From Planctomycetota bacterium (lineage in GTDB: Bacteria; Planctomycetota; UBA8742; UBA2392), in contig JADZFR010000050.1 of the NCBI GenBank assembly GCA_020849795.1, positions 121,371 to 185,370 of the forward strand: a DNA stretch of 64,000 nt. Direction: 5' to 3'. Below the pieces are notes generated by a model. It worked only from the letters and a program-made list of their open reading frames with translations. It was not told the origin of the DNA and did not search any database. Shown here in pieces: positions 51,259 through 59,610 of this stretch (position 1 is the first letter of the stretch; the number at the start of each line of letters is the position of its first letter). The position numbers were made by a program, and so were the translations under genes.

Positions 51259-52053
51259 CTACCAGCCGTGGCTTTCGCGGCCGGGCAGAGAAGCGACAAC
51301 CTCGGCCATGATCGACACCGCAATCTCGGCGGGGGTTTGCGCACCGATACTGAGACCGACCGGGCACTTCACGCGCGCCCATGCGGCATCGTCCGCGCCG
51401 CGCTGCTTCGCGGCTTCAGTCATCTTTGCGTACTTGGGCTTGCTGCCGATGGCCCCCAACTGAGCCTGCGGCAGCGCCTTCAACGCCGGCACCAGCGCAT
51501 CGAGGTCAAAGTCCGCGTTGTAGCCCAGCCCGATCACGTGGCTGAAGGCCGGCAGGTCTCTGCGTGCCAGGTACTCGCCGCCGCGCGCGCACACGACGTC
51601 AATCGCGCCGGGGAAGTCTTCGCGCCTGGCAAACTCGGGGCGGTCGTCGAGCACGACGAATGGAAACTCCAGCATCGCGCAAAGCTTCGCCACGGCGCGG
51701 CTGACGTGTCCGCCGCCAAGCAACAGAAGACAGGGTTTGGGCATGAAAACCTCGATAAACACCTCGTTGGTGCCGCCGCACAGTGACTTCACCATGTTGC
51801 CGGGGCGGTTCGTGAGTTCATAGCTGACGCTGCGCGAGCGGCCTTCGGCGAGCGCTTGCCGCGCCTGCGCGATCATCTGCAACTCGGCATCGCCGCCGCC
51901 AATCGTGCCAACCAGTTCGCCGTCGTCGCTCACCAGCAGCTTGAACCCGCCTTTGCCCGGGCTGCTGCCCTTGACCTTGATCAGGTGCACCAGCGCGAAC
52001 TTCCGGTTCGCGGCAAGCAGGGCGGCGGCACGATTGAAGACGAGACTGAGCAT
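51259..52053 (-). CDS. XdhC/CoxI-family molybdenum-enzyme accessory protein
   Basis: A 264-residue protein of the XdhC family, which holds sulfurated molybdenum cofactor and loads it into xanthine dehydrogenase or CO dehydrogenase-type enzymes. N-terminal domain: LVHLIKVKGSSPGKGGFKLLVSDDGELVGTIGGGDAE (about 22-58). Then comes the Rossmann part LLLLGGGHVSRAVAKLC (about 112-128), with VIGLGYNADFDLDALVPALKALPQ and LGAIGSKPKYAKMTE. No molybdenum hydroxylase subunit gene is in this window; the MocA-like gene is next to it on the same strand. Confidence 0.9.
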   Translation of the reverse strand: MLSLVFNRAAALLAANRKFALVHLIKVKGSSPGKGGFKLLVSDDGELVGTIGGGDAELQMIAQARQALAEGRSRSVSYELTNRPGNMVKSLCGGTNEVFIEVFMPKPCLLLLGGGHVSRAVAKLCAMLEFPFVVLDDRPEFARREDFPGAIDVVCARGGEYLARRDLPAFSHVIGLGYNADFDLDALVPALKALPQAQLGAIGSKPKYAKMTEAAKQRGADDAAWARVKCPVGLSIGAQTPAEIAVSIMAEVVASLPGRESHGW

Positions 52054-52074
52054 GGCATTCCGTCACGAACAGCG

Positions 52075-52150
52075 AATTACCAATAACCCATATCCAATGC
52101 GCCCGCCACCCGCAGTTCATTGGTATTTGGAGATTGGCTATTGGTCATTT
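52075..52150. repeat. Palindrome of CCAATA words between the XdhC- and MocA-like genes
   Basis: The left arm 52075-52097 (AATTACCAATAACCC start) and the complement of 52128-52150 match at 19 of 23 positions. Words CCAATA/CCAAT recur in both. The right arm contains the TAG stop (52138-52140) and the last codons of the MocA-like gene, so the element also encodes that protein's C-terminus. Confidence 0.65.
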
Positions 52151-52770
52151 GCTGTCGATGAGCGTGCGAGGGCCGCCTCGTATTCTTCGGGCGTGTCGAT
52201 GTCGACCAGCACGCCCGGGTTACTCACCGGCACTTCCTTGACCTGCGTGTGGTTGTCTTCGATGACCTTGCGGGCGGTCTCGTCGCCTTTCAATTCCATG
52301 AACGGCTGTCGAAAACCGATATCCACCAGCATCGGGTGCCCGCGCCGGCCTTCATGCGTCGGGATAAAGATGCGCATCAGGCTCGCGCGCCACTGCGCGT
52401 AGGCGTCAATCAGCGCGCGAACGTCCGCCGCCGTCACCAGCGGCACATCCACGGGCCAGCACACGCAGCAATCGGTCGAAAAGTCCTGCGCCTGCATCGC
52501 CAGTTTCAGGCTGCTGACCTGGCCGCGCCCGGGCTGATGGTTCACGACTATATTGGCTTCGCGCAGCTTGGCCCCGGCCTGGATGGCCGCCGCATCCTTG
52601 CCCAGTACGACATGAAAGCGTGAACATCCGGCTTGTGCCGCGACGCTGAGCACATGGTCGACCAGCGGCACGCCGCCCCAGTCCAGCAGTGCCTTGGGAC
52701 GCCCCATGCGGGTCGAGTCGCCAGCCGCCAGCACGATCACGGCTGCATTGATTTCAGGCAGTTCGTCCAC
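52138..52770 (-). CDS. MocA/MobA-type nucleotidyltransferase
   Basis: A 210-residue enzyme of the NTP-transferase fold that joins CTP or GTP to a molybdenum cofactor precursor. N-terminal AVIVLAAGDSTRMGRPKALLDWGG (nucleotide motif), CVCWPVDVPLVTA (metal-binding Asp) and RGHPMLVD (substrate loop). With XdhC next door, MocA-type cytidylyltransferase is the likely role. It starts at a GTG (52770) with TAAGCT 6 bases upstream. The C-terminal residues NDQ and the stop lie inside a palindromic element. Confidence 0.88.
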   Translation of the reverse strand: MDELPEINAAVIVLAAGDSTRMGRPKALLDWGGVPLVDHVLSVAAQAGCSRFHVVLGKDAAAIQAGAKLREANIVVNHQPGRGQVSSLKLAMQAQDFSTDCCVCWPVDVPLVTAADVRALIDAYAQWRASLMRIFIPTHEGRRGHPMLVDIGFRQPFMELKGDETARKVIEDNHTQVKEVPVSNPGVLVDIDTPEEYEAALARSSTANDQ

Positions 52771-52782
52771 ACCGCCAGCTTA
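52771..52782 (-). promoter_or_regulatory. -10-like element before the MocA-like gene
   Basis: TAAGCT (52777-52782, minus strand) ends exactly 6 bases before the GTG start at 52770. Confidence 0.45.
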
Positions 52783-52804
52783 ACAGCGCCACGCCAATTG
52801 CAAC

Positions 52805-52826
52805 GCGGGGCCCAGCCGGGCCCCGC
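52805..52826 (-). terminator. Hairpin after the first of two paralogous lipoprotein genes
   Basis: GCGGGGCCC (52805-52813) pairs with GGGCCCCGC (52818-52826) around a 4-base loop, 19 bases after the stop at 52845. The following minus-strand sequence is only weakly T-rich. Confidence 0.55.
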
Positions 52827-52844
52827 GCGTGCAGACATGGATGG

Positions 52845-53270
52845 CTACTTCTTAGTCTCGCCTTTGAACCCGTCGGCCAGAGCCCCGAAGATGGTGGCCA
52901 TCATGGAGATTCGCCACTCACCCTCTTCCTGGATGCACACGTAGTTGGCGGTCTCGGACTTGCCGTCCTTTACATACGTCACGGGAACTTTGGCTTTGTC
53001 GCCGGTGATGGTGGCTGTCCCGACAGACCAAGTGCCTTTGTCGCCTTCTTTCTTGGTCACGGTGACGTTGCCGCCTTCTTCTTTCTTTTCTTCGCGCTCG
53101 GCTTTGACCATGCAGCGCTTGGCGGCCTCTTTGTCCTCGGCATCCATCGCCTTGTGGAAGGCTTTGACCGTGCCTTCCGGGGTCGTGTAGTCCGGGCCGC
53201 AACCCGCCAGCGCGAACGCGCCAACGCACAGTGCAACCAACAGCAGAATCGAGTGAACGCCGGTCTTCAT
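52845..53270 (-). CDS. Lipoprotein, DUF4878-like (paralogue 1)
   Basis: A 141-residue lipoprotein (lipobox ALAGC; GAGGA before the ATG). The mature part has the NTF2-like pattern TPEGTVKAFHKAMDAEDKEAAKRC, then beta strands (GTATITGDKAKVPVTYVKDGKS, GEWRISMMATIFG). Such domains occur in secreted planctomycete proteins of unknown function. It is similar along its length to the lipoprotein encoded at 53375, suggesting duplication. Confidence 0.72.
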   Translation of the reverse strand: MKTGVHSILLLVALCVGAFALAGCGPDYTTPEGTVKAFHKAMDAEDKEAAKRCMVKAEREEKKEEGGNVTVTKKEGDKGTWSVGTATITGDKAKVPVTYVKDGKSETANYVCIQEEGEWRISMMATIFGALADGFKGETKK

Positions 53271-53374
53271 GGGAATCCTCGGTTTCGAAGGGACTCAATC
53301 ACGATCAGCGCGGGAGTGTGATTTCTGTTGCGCCGAGTCGCAATGACAAATCCGGCAATCTTCTGCCCGCCGAT

Positions 53375-53863
53375 TCAACCCCCGGAGTTGGCTTTCCGGC
53401 GTTCGCGCAGTACGTCCACGTACCTCGAAAACGTCTTCTCCATACTGACGCGCCAGGTGGTCTCTTCCTTCAGCAGGACAATCGGCATCGTATCGCTCTT
53501 GCTGGGCGGCTTCATCACGACGCTGACGTTGACGATGATCTCGTCGCCATCGGTTTTCACATCGCCGATGCTGTAGGATTCCATGTCGCCGTCTTTGTTG
53601 AAGCCGTAGCTGGCGCCCGAGGGCATCTGCTTCTCTCGTTCGGCCTTGATCAGCAGGGCTTTGCTCTTCTCCTGGTCCTGGGCCATGCTGGCTTGCATCA
53701 GCTCTTCGACGACGCCCTTGGCAATCGCTTCGTCGGCGCTGAGCGACGGCCCGGCTTTGTCGGCGCTTGCGTTGCCGCCGGCGTTGGGCGCGGGGGCTGT
53801 GTTTCCAGGTCCGCACGAAGTCAGCACCACACACATAAGCACCAACAGGCAGGTGATTTTCAT
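53375..53863 (-). CDS. Lipoprotein, DUF4878-like (paralogue 2)
   Basis: A 162-residue lipoprotein from the ATG at 53863 (GAGGGG upstream), signal peptide ending VLTSC. After an Asn/Ala-rich linker it has LSADEAIAKGVVEELMQASMAQDQEKSKALLIKAEREK and GDEIIVNVSVVMKPPSKSDTMPIVLLKEETTWRVSM, the same order of helix and strands as the neighbouring 52845 lipoprotein. Function unknown. Confidence 0.72.
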   Translation of the reverse strand: MKITCLLVLMCVVLTSCGPGNTAPAPNAGGNASADKAGPSLSADEAIAKGVVEELMQASMAQDQEKSKALLIKAEREKQMPSGASYGFNKDGDMESYSIGDVKTDGDEIIVNVSVVMKPPSKSDTMPIVLLKEETTWRVSMEKTFSRYVDVLRERRKANSGG

Positions 53864-53933
53864 GGTCGTCCCCTCAAGCAAACGGGGCGCATTCTCGCGC
53901 CCCCGTGGTGGTGCTGTGAGTTGTCCGGTGCGA

Positions 53934-54713
53934 CTATCCCGGCAGGAAGATGCTCAGGCCGCCGTCCACGATGAACGTGTGGCCGTGGACCATGTTGGTC
54001 AGGTCGCTGCACATGATCTGAACGGCGTTGGCAACATCCTCCGGCGTCACAAGCTTCTTGGCCGGCATCCAGTGCAGGCTCTCCTGCAGCATCACGTCAC
54101 GGTTTGGGAAATGCTTCAGCGCATCGGTGTCCACGACACTGGCCGAAACTGCGTTCACGTTGATGCCCTGGCTTGCGTACTCAATCGCCAGGTGCCGCAC
54201 GAGTGACTCAAGCGCGCCCTTGGATGCGCCGACGGCTGCGTAGTTGTTGAACGCACGAATGCTGCCCAGGCTGCTGACGGCCACAATCTTGCCCGTGCCT
54301 TTGCCGTCGCTGCCTTTCATCATGGGGATCGCATGGCGCGCCAGCGCCAGCAGCGCGTAGGCGTTGATGTCCAGCGTCCACTGCCAGTGATGGTGCGTGA
54401 GTTCTTTGCTGGGCTTGAGCACGCCGCTGGCTGCATTGCTGACCAGGTAGTCCAGCCGGCCCCACTTGTCAGAGATTTCCGAAAACATCTTTTCGATGTC
54501 TTCGTCCTTGCTGACGTTGCCCTTGAGCAGCAGCGGTTCTTTGCCGCCCGATGCGTCCAGCAACACGGCCCGCGCCTCGTCGGCCGCGGCCCGGTTGCGC
54601 AGATAATTCACGGCAACGTCGGCGCCCGCCTTGGCCATCTTGGCCGCGATTGCCAAACCAATACCGCGCGTGCCGCCGGTGATGAATGCCTTCTTGCCTG
54701 CGAAATCAAACAT
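53934..54713 (-). CDS. Short-chain dehydrogenase, FabL-like enoyl-ACP reductase
   Basis: A 259-residue SDR protein. Cofactor motif GGTRGIG (13-19), NAAS at strand 4, catalytic Ser in VAVSSLGS and Y-x6-K in YAAVGASKGALESL. The sequence around it (SNAASGVLKPSKELTHHHWQWTLDINAYALLA, NVNAVSASVVDTDALKHFPNRDVML) is characteristic of FabL-type enoyl-ACP reductase, the NADPH-dependent last step of fatty acid elongation. The typical family Y-x6-K spacing fits FabL. Stands alone on the minus strand, divergent from the beta-helix/parvulin gene. Confidence 0.85.
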   Translation of the reverse strand: MFDFAGKKAFITGGTRGIGLAIAAKMAKAGADVAVNYLRNRAAADEARAVLLDASGGKEPLLLKGNVSKDEDIEKMFSEISDKWGRLDYLVSNAASGVLKPSKELTHHHWQWTLDINAYALLALARHAIPMMKGSDGKGTGKIVAVSSLGSIRAFNNYAAVGASKGALESLVRHLAIEYASQGINVNAVSASVVDTDALKHFPNRDVMLQESLHWMPAKKLVTPEDVANAVQIMCSDLTNMVHGHTFIVDGGLSIFLPG

Positions 54714-54836
54714 GCGTCTACTCTTGTGGCTCTTTCATGGCGCTTTCGCCCACTACCTGTGGGCGATAAACTCACCCGCGGCCGCAGCCGCTCTTTTCCG
54801 ATTCCAAGCGTGCGGATTGTAGGAAGGTTCTAACCC

Positions 54837-57302
54837 ATGGGCAAATGTACGCTAGGGTGTTTGTTGGCGGTGGCACTGTTTTTGTTGGCCGGGGTACCCA
54901 CCACCGCCCAGGACCCCGTGACCGATGAGCATGGCTACGTGCCTGGCCAGTTCTTCACGCCGGCGGACTATGAGCACATGGTTGCCGCACTGGCATACCT
55001 GGACCTCACGCCTGCCGACCTCAGCTACGAGAAGAAGCACATCGACCATAAGTTCCGGCTCAGTGCCGCCAATCGTGGTCTGGACCAGCCGCTGTCGGTG
55101 CCGGGCATTACAGAAGAAGCAGCGCGAGAGCTTGGCACAAGTGCCGAGGCCCGCCAACGACTGGCCCACGCCGAAATGTTGCTCGACCAGGCCCCCCGCA
55201 TCACCGATGCCGAGCTGGCGCTGGATGACGCCGACTACCGCCGCCACCACGAGCAGACCGCCGATCTTGAAAAGAAAGAAGGGCGCGAAGCCGCCATCGC
55301 AGCGCGCCACGAACTGCGCTGCCAGGAAGTCATCGGCGGCGATCCGCGCGAGGCCCACGACCTGGGCGGGCTGCAGAGTTTTGTCGACGGCACCCAGCGC
55401 TTTCTGTCACGCGAGAACAAACGCAGCATCCGCCGCGAGTTCGAGGCCATTGTCGAGCGGCTTTACCATCCGGTGCGCGCCCTGAACCGGGTACCCAGTG
55501 GCCTGACCGCCGACGACGTCAACGCGCTGCGTCGCCTGCCCATGGAAACGGTGGACGCCGAAGTCAGCGTGCCCGGTAGCGGCGCCCCCAGTGGTGACTT
55601 GCTGCTGGCGGGGCAGAAAGTGCCGATCACCGCCTGCATGGCGGCTGCGTACTGGCTCAAGGATGTGCTGTCGCAGCTTGTTCCGGCATTGCAGGAGATG
55701 CTGCGCAAGGGTCAGCCCGACGAGTACCTTGGCTTCCTTAGTGAGGTAGACGGCGTCACGGGCGGCATCATCGGCGCCTGGCAGGGCCCCTGGGGCAAGA
55801 TTGTGCTGGGCGGCACGGGCCCCAACACCTACCAGGGCGACGACTTCATCGCGATCATCGACGTCGGCGGCGATGACACTTATCGGGGCCGCGTTGCTGC
55901 GGGCATCGGCTCGCCGGGCCACGCGCCGGTCAGTTGCGTGCTGGACCTTTCAGGCGACGACACGTACGCCGGCGATGACTTCACCCAGGGCTTCGGCTTT
56001 CTGGGCGTCGGCATTCTATGGGACCTGGGTGGCGGCAGCGACGATTACCGTTGCGGCTTTTGCGGGCAGGGCTGCGGCATGGCCGGATATGGCGAGTTGT
56101 ACGACGACGGCGGCGATGACAGCTATCGGTCTGACTCGGGCTCGCAGGGTGCTGCCAGCTTCGGCATGGGCCACTTGATCGACAAGGGCGGCAACGACTC
56201 GTACCGCGGCGCCCGCTTTGTGCAGGCGTTTGCACAGGTGATGGGGCTGGGCGTGCTCAGCGACGCCGACGGCAACGACCTGTACTTTGCCGGCGGCAAG
56301 TATCTGCATCTGCCGCTCTGGAACGACCGGCACCAGTCGCTGAGCCAGGGGTTCGCGATCGGCAACCGCTACCTCGGCACCGGCGGCGGCATTGCCTTGC
56401 TGCTCGACGAAGGCAACGGCAACGACGTCTACCATGCCGACATTTACGGCCAGGGCAGCAGCTACTGGTACAGCCTTGGCATGCTCGTCGATTGCGGCGG
56501 CAACGACACCTACACCGTGGGCCAGTACGGGCAGGGCGCGGGCATTCACCTCAGCACCGGCATCCTGGTCGACCTGTCGGGCAACGACACCTACGCCATG
56601 GGTGTCGGCCTTGGGCAGGGCGCAGCCCACGATTGGGCAGTGGGCTGGCTGATTGATCGCGCCGGCAACGATATGTACCAGGGCAACGGCCAGGGCATGG
56701 GCCTGAACTTCTCGTTTGCGGTGCTGCTGGATTGCGCCGGCGATGACAGCCACAGCACCAACAATGACGGCAGCATCGGCAAGGGAAGCAACAACGACAT
56801 CAGCCTGCTGCTTGATCTTGGCGGCTATGACGTGTACGGCCCCAAGGAAATCAAAGACAGCACCCTGACACGCCGCGCCAAGCGGGCGCTGGTGTACGAC
56901 GTGCCCGAGGGCTGGTTTCCGGGCATTGACACGTCGACGTTGCCGACGCCGCAGGAACCCGCGCCGGCGAAAACCAGGGTCCAGCACATCCTGATCGCCT
57001 GGGACGGCAGCGGCGTGAACACCCAGAAGGCACCCCGAACGCAAGCGCAGGCCAAGGCGCTGATGCTCGAAGTGCTCAAGAGTGCGCGCAGCAAAGACGC
57101 GGACTGGAAGGCGCTGCAAGTCGCATACAACGAAGACTGCGCCAAGAGCCCGGACCACGACAACACCCACAACACCTACGACGCCGCACCGGGTGCGCGG
57201 CTGGTCAAGCCGTTTCTTGACCTGTCGCTGAAGCTGGGTGTCGGGCAGATCGACTGGTGCGAAAGCAAGTTCGGCTACCACATCATCAAGCGGGTCGAGT
57301 AA
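54837..57302 (+). CDS. Secreted beta-helix repeat protein fused to a parvulin peptidyl-prolyl isomerase
   Basis: An 821-residue exported protein (signal peptide ending TTA-Q near residue 24). Residues about 25-315 are helical and unassigned. Residues about 320-670 hold twelve units of roughly 25-30 residues with the core [DS]GG[ND]D[TS]Y and a GQGxGxxxGxGxLxD return, suggesting a right-handed parallel beta helix. Residues about 705-821 form a parvulin domain (TRVQHILIAWDG, ALQVAYNEDCAKSPD, GQIDWCESKFGYHIIKRVE). The Asp/Gly units resemble RTX only loosely (no GGxGxD). Likely a cell-surface or periplasmic protein; binding partner unknown. AGGAAGG precedes the ATG. Confidence 0.82.
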   Translation: MGKCTLGCLLAVALFLLAGVPTTAQDPVTDEHGYVPGQFFTPADYEHMVAALAYLDLTPADLSYEKKHIDHKFRLSAANRGLDQPLSVPGITEEAARELGTSAEARQRLAHAEMLLDQAPRITDAELALDDADYRRHHEQTADLEKKEGREAAIAARHELRCQEVIGGDPREAHDLGGLQSFVDGTQRFLSRENKRSIRREFEAIVERLYHPVRALNRVPSGLTADDVNALRRLPMETVDAEVSVPGSGAPSGDLLLAGQKVPITACMAAAYWLKDVLSQLVPALQEMLRKGQPDEYLGFLSEVDGVTGGIIGAWQGPWGKIVLGGTGPNTYQGDDFIAIIDVGGDDTYRGRVAAGIGSPGHAPVSCVLDLSGDDTYAGDDFTQGFGFLGVGILWDLGGGSDDYRCGFCGQGCGMAGYGELYDDGGDDSYRSDSGSQGAASFGMGHLIDKGGNDSYRGARFVQAFAQVMGLGVLSDADGNDLYFAGGKYLHLPLWNDRHQSLSQGFAIGNRYLGTGGGIALLLDEGNGNDVYHADIYGQGSSYWYSLGMLVDCGGNDTYTVGQYGQGAGIHLSTGILVDLSGNDTYAMGVGLGQGAAHDWAVGWLIDRAGNDMYQGNGQGMGLNFSFAVLLDCAGDDSHSTNNDGSIGKGSNNDISLLLDLGGYDVYGPKEIKDSTLTRRAKRALVYDVPEGWFPGIDTSTLPTPQEPAPAKTRVQHILIAWDGSGVNTQKAPRTQAQAKALMLEVLKSARSKDADWKALQVAYNEDCAKSPDHDNTHNTYDAAPGARLVKPFLDLSLKLGVGQIDWCESKFGYHIIKRVE

Positions 57303-57356
57303 CGCGCCCGCGTTCCAGCCTGTTCCAATCCTTGCGCGGCAACGGACAATCGCGCC

Positions 57357-59549
57357 ATGGCATCGACCCGTGAATACACCTCGGCGCGCTGGCATTCGCG
57401 CGCCGGGTTTCTCGCCACGACCTTGCTGGCGCTGCTGGTCATGGGCGCGCCGTTCATGGTCACGCGCGGGTTGCTTGCGCACGGCGCGCTGTTTCTGCCG
57501 GCGGTGCTGGGGTTGATGCTGCTGTTCGGCGGGCCGCTGGTGCGGATCGCCCTTGCCACGGGCCGCCTCTCCCATCGCCTTACCGGCCGCGAAGCACTGC
57601 ACGGCGTGCAACTCTTGGTGCGGCTTGTGCTCGCGATTGCCGTGCTGGTCATTGCCGCGCGCGCGATTGGCTGGATCTTCGCCGAGACGCTGTTTGAAGT
57701 GCCGGCGCGCGCGCTTGAGTTTCGAACCCGCGAGTTGACGACGTCATCCACCGCGTGGCACAGCGAGCCGTCACAGGCCCTGTGGTGCGGGTTGGGCAGT
57801 GCTGTGCTGCTCTGCCTCGTGTTCTGGGCGCTGGCTCGGCGGCGACGGCTTGCGGGCCTGAGCTGGATTGCCGGCTGGGTGCTCACGGCGATTGTCGCGC
57901 TGCTGGCGCTGGGGCTGGTGGTCGGTTACAGCCTGCCCGGCGCCGGCGCGCTTGCCGCGCTGGCCGCCCCACTTAAGTGGAAGGCAGCGGTTTCATTCGG
58001 TTTCTGGGGCGACGCCGCGACCATCGCGCTGCTGGGCCTTGGCGCGCAAACAGCCGTGATCACGGCCGCCGGCCGCGGGCTGCCCAAGCGCGCCGCCATC
58101 GGTCGCGAGGCGCGCATCCTGGTTGCCGGCATCAGCTTTCTGACGGTGCTGGGTGGCCTGGTGGGCCTGCTGCTGCTGTGCGCCATCTGCGTGCGGCAGG
58201 GCATTGTTCCGGGCGTCGAACACGCCGCGCCCGGCGTGCTGCTGCTTGAGCTGGTGCCGGCGCTGGGCCGCATGCTGTTCCCGAGCTGGCCTGAGCATCT
58301 GCAACCCGGCGACCGCCAGATCACCCTCGCGTGGTGCTTCCTGCTGGCCGTCACCTGCTGTCTTGGCGCGGCTGCGCTGATTGCGTCGCGGCGCCTTCTG
58401 CCGCAACCCGCCGGCTCGCGGGCCGCGTGGTTCGGGTATGTTGCCCTGTTGCTGTCAGCGGGCGCCGTGGCGGCGGGTTGGGCAGCCGGCACCGACGATG
58501 CATGGCTGGCACTTGCGACCGTGATGCCGGCGTTGCTGGGGGTAATGAGCCTGACTCTGGCACGCCGCGCGGGGGCTGACCTGCGGGTCGTCAGCAATGC
58601 GTTTCATTCGTCGCGCCCGTGGCTGGAGAAGCTGAACATCACGTTCACGTTTCAAGTCGCGCGGCCGCTGCTGCTGCTGGTGGTGCTGGCGGTTGCGCTT
58701 TCGCGCCGCGAGTACGGCCTGGTGCTTGGCGGTTTTGCCGTCGCGTTTGCGGTGATGTGGGTCGGCTCGTGGCGGCCGCGCACGCGCAGCCGCGATACCG
58801 GCCTGCTGCGCGCCGTCAGCGCTGCGGCGCTGCTGGTTGCGTGCGGCGTGCCTGTGCTGGCGCAGGGCTCGGCCCCAGATACGGCATGGTCCACGGCGAT
58901 CGAAGCCGGCAATGATTCGGAACGCGCAGCGGCGCTCGCCCGCTTTGAAGAAGGCTGGGCGCGCGGCGAAAGCGTTGACCTGGCGGCGTTGCGGCGCGCC
59001 GCTGAGCAGTCGGTGGCGCGCGCGCGCCTGGCCGATTTGCCGGCCCTTGAGCGTGACCCCGAATTGCGCCGGGCGCGCGCCGCCATGATCTGCCTGCTGA
59101 TTGCCGACCCCACGGGCGACGAGAGCATGCGCCTGGAACGGGCGATGCTGAGTGAAGACGGCCTGATGCCGTTTTCGAGGCTCGAAGAGGCGATTGCCGA
59201 CCACCAGGCCGGCAACACCGCCCCGCTGCTAGAGCTGCTGAACCGAGTCGAGCAACGCCAGCGCGGCAGAATCCGGGGCGACAGCGGCGCCCTGCGCGAA
59301 GCCCTGCAAGCCAACGCTGAGCTGCCGCAGCTGCTCACCGCGACAGTTGCCGACATGCGCCAGGTGTACGGGGCCGGCGGGCGCGAGGCCCAGCGCCTGC
59401 GCGCCCACCTGCTGCAGCGGGCCACGACGGGGCGCACCCTGCTGAAGCCTGACGCCGGGCCGGGCGTCGTGTACGTGGTCACCATGCTGCTGGCGGCGTT
59501 TGCGCTGGCATGGTCGTTGATGCTCGGCATCGGCAGGCCCCAGAAGTGA
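57357..59549 (+). CDS. Polytopic membrane protein with periplasmic helical domain
   Basis: A 730-residue protein with about twelve hydrophobic helices through residue 480 (for example FLATTLLALLVMGAPFMV, LVRLVLAIAVLVIAARAIGWIF, LLLLVVLAVAL). A second signal-like segment (LLRAVSAAALLVACGVPVLAQG) and a 215-residue charged helical domain follow, then a final membrane helix. The layout recalls large planctomycete inner-membrane proteins with a soluble C-terminal part. No family is recognised. It begins 54 bases after the beta-helix/parvulin gene. Confidence 0.72.
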   Translation: MASTREYTSARWHSRAGFLATTLLALLVMGAPFMVTRGLLAHGALFLPAVLGLMLLFGGPLVRIALATGRLSHRLTGREALHGVQLLVRLVLAIAVLVIAARAIGWIFAETLFEVPARALEFRTRELTTSSTAWHSEPSQALWCGLGSAVLLCLVFWALARRRRLAGLSWIAGWVLTAIVALLALGLVVGYSLPGAGALAALAAPLKWKAAVSFGFWGDAATIALLGLGAQTAVITAAGRGLPKRAAIGREARILVAGISFLTVLGGLVGLLLLCAICVRQGIVPGVEHAAPGVLLLELVPALGRMLFPSWPEHLQPGDRQITLAWCFLLAVTCCLGAAALIASRRLLPQPAGSRAAWFGYVALLLSAGAVAAGWAAGTDDAWLALATVMPALLGVMSLTLARRAGADLRVVSNAFHSSRPWLEKLNITFTFQVARPLLLLVVLAVALSRREYGLVLGGFAVAFAVMWVGSWRPRTRSRDTGLLRAVSAAALLVACGVPVLAQGSAPDTAWSTAIEAGNDSERAAALARFEEGWARGESVDLAALRRAAEQSVARARLADLPALERDPELRRARAAMICLLIADPTGDESMRLERAMLSEDGLMPFSRLEEAIADHQAGNTAPLLELLNRVEQRQRGRIRGDSGALREALQANAELPQLLTATVADMRQVYGAGGREAQRLRAHLLQRATTGRTLLKPDAGPGVVYVVTMLLAAFALAWSLMLGIGRPQK

Positions 59550-59610
59550 AGCTCAGGCACGCCGTTGAACCCGCCCGTGGCTTGCGCTACAAACCTTCCG
59601 GAGGCTGACC

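Noticed and set aside
55796..56840. RTX-type calcium-binding repeats
   Set aside because: The units lack GGxGxD; the pattern GGNDTY with GQGxG turns is different, though calcium binding remains possible.
56016..57611. Large minus-strand frame opposite the beta-helix/parvulin gene
   Set aside because: Val/Ala-rich repeats in it simply mirror the GGNDTY repeats of the real gene on the plus strand.
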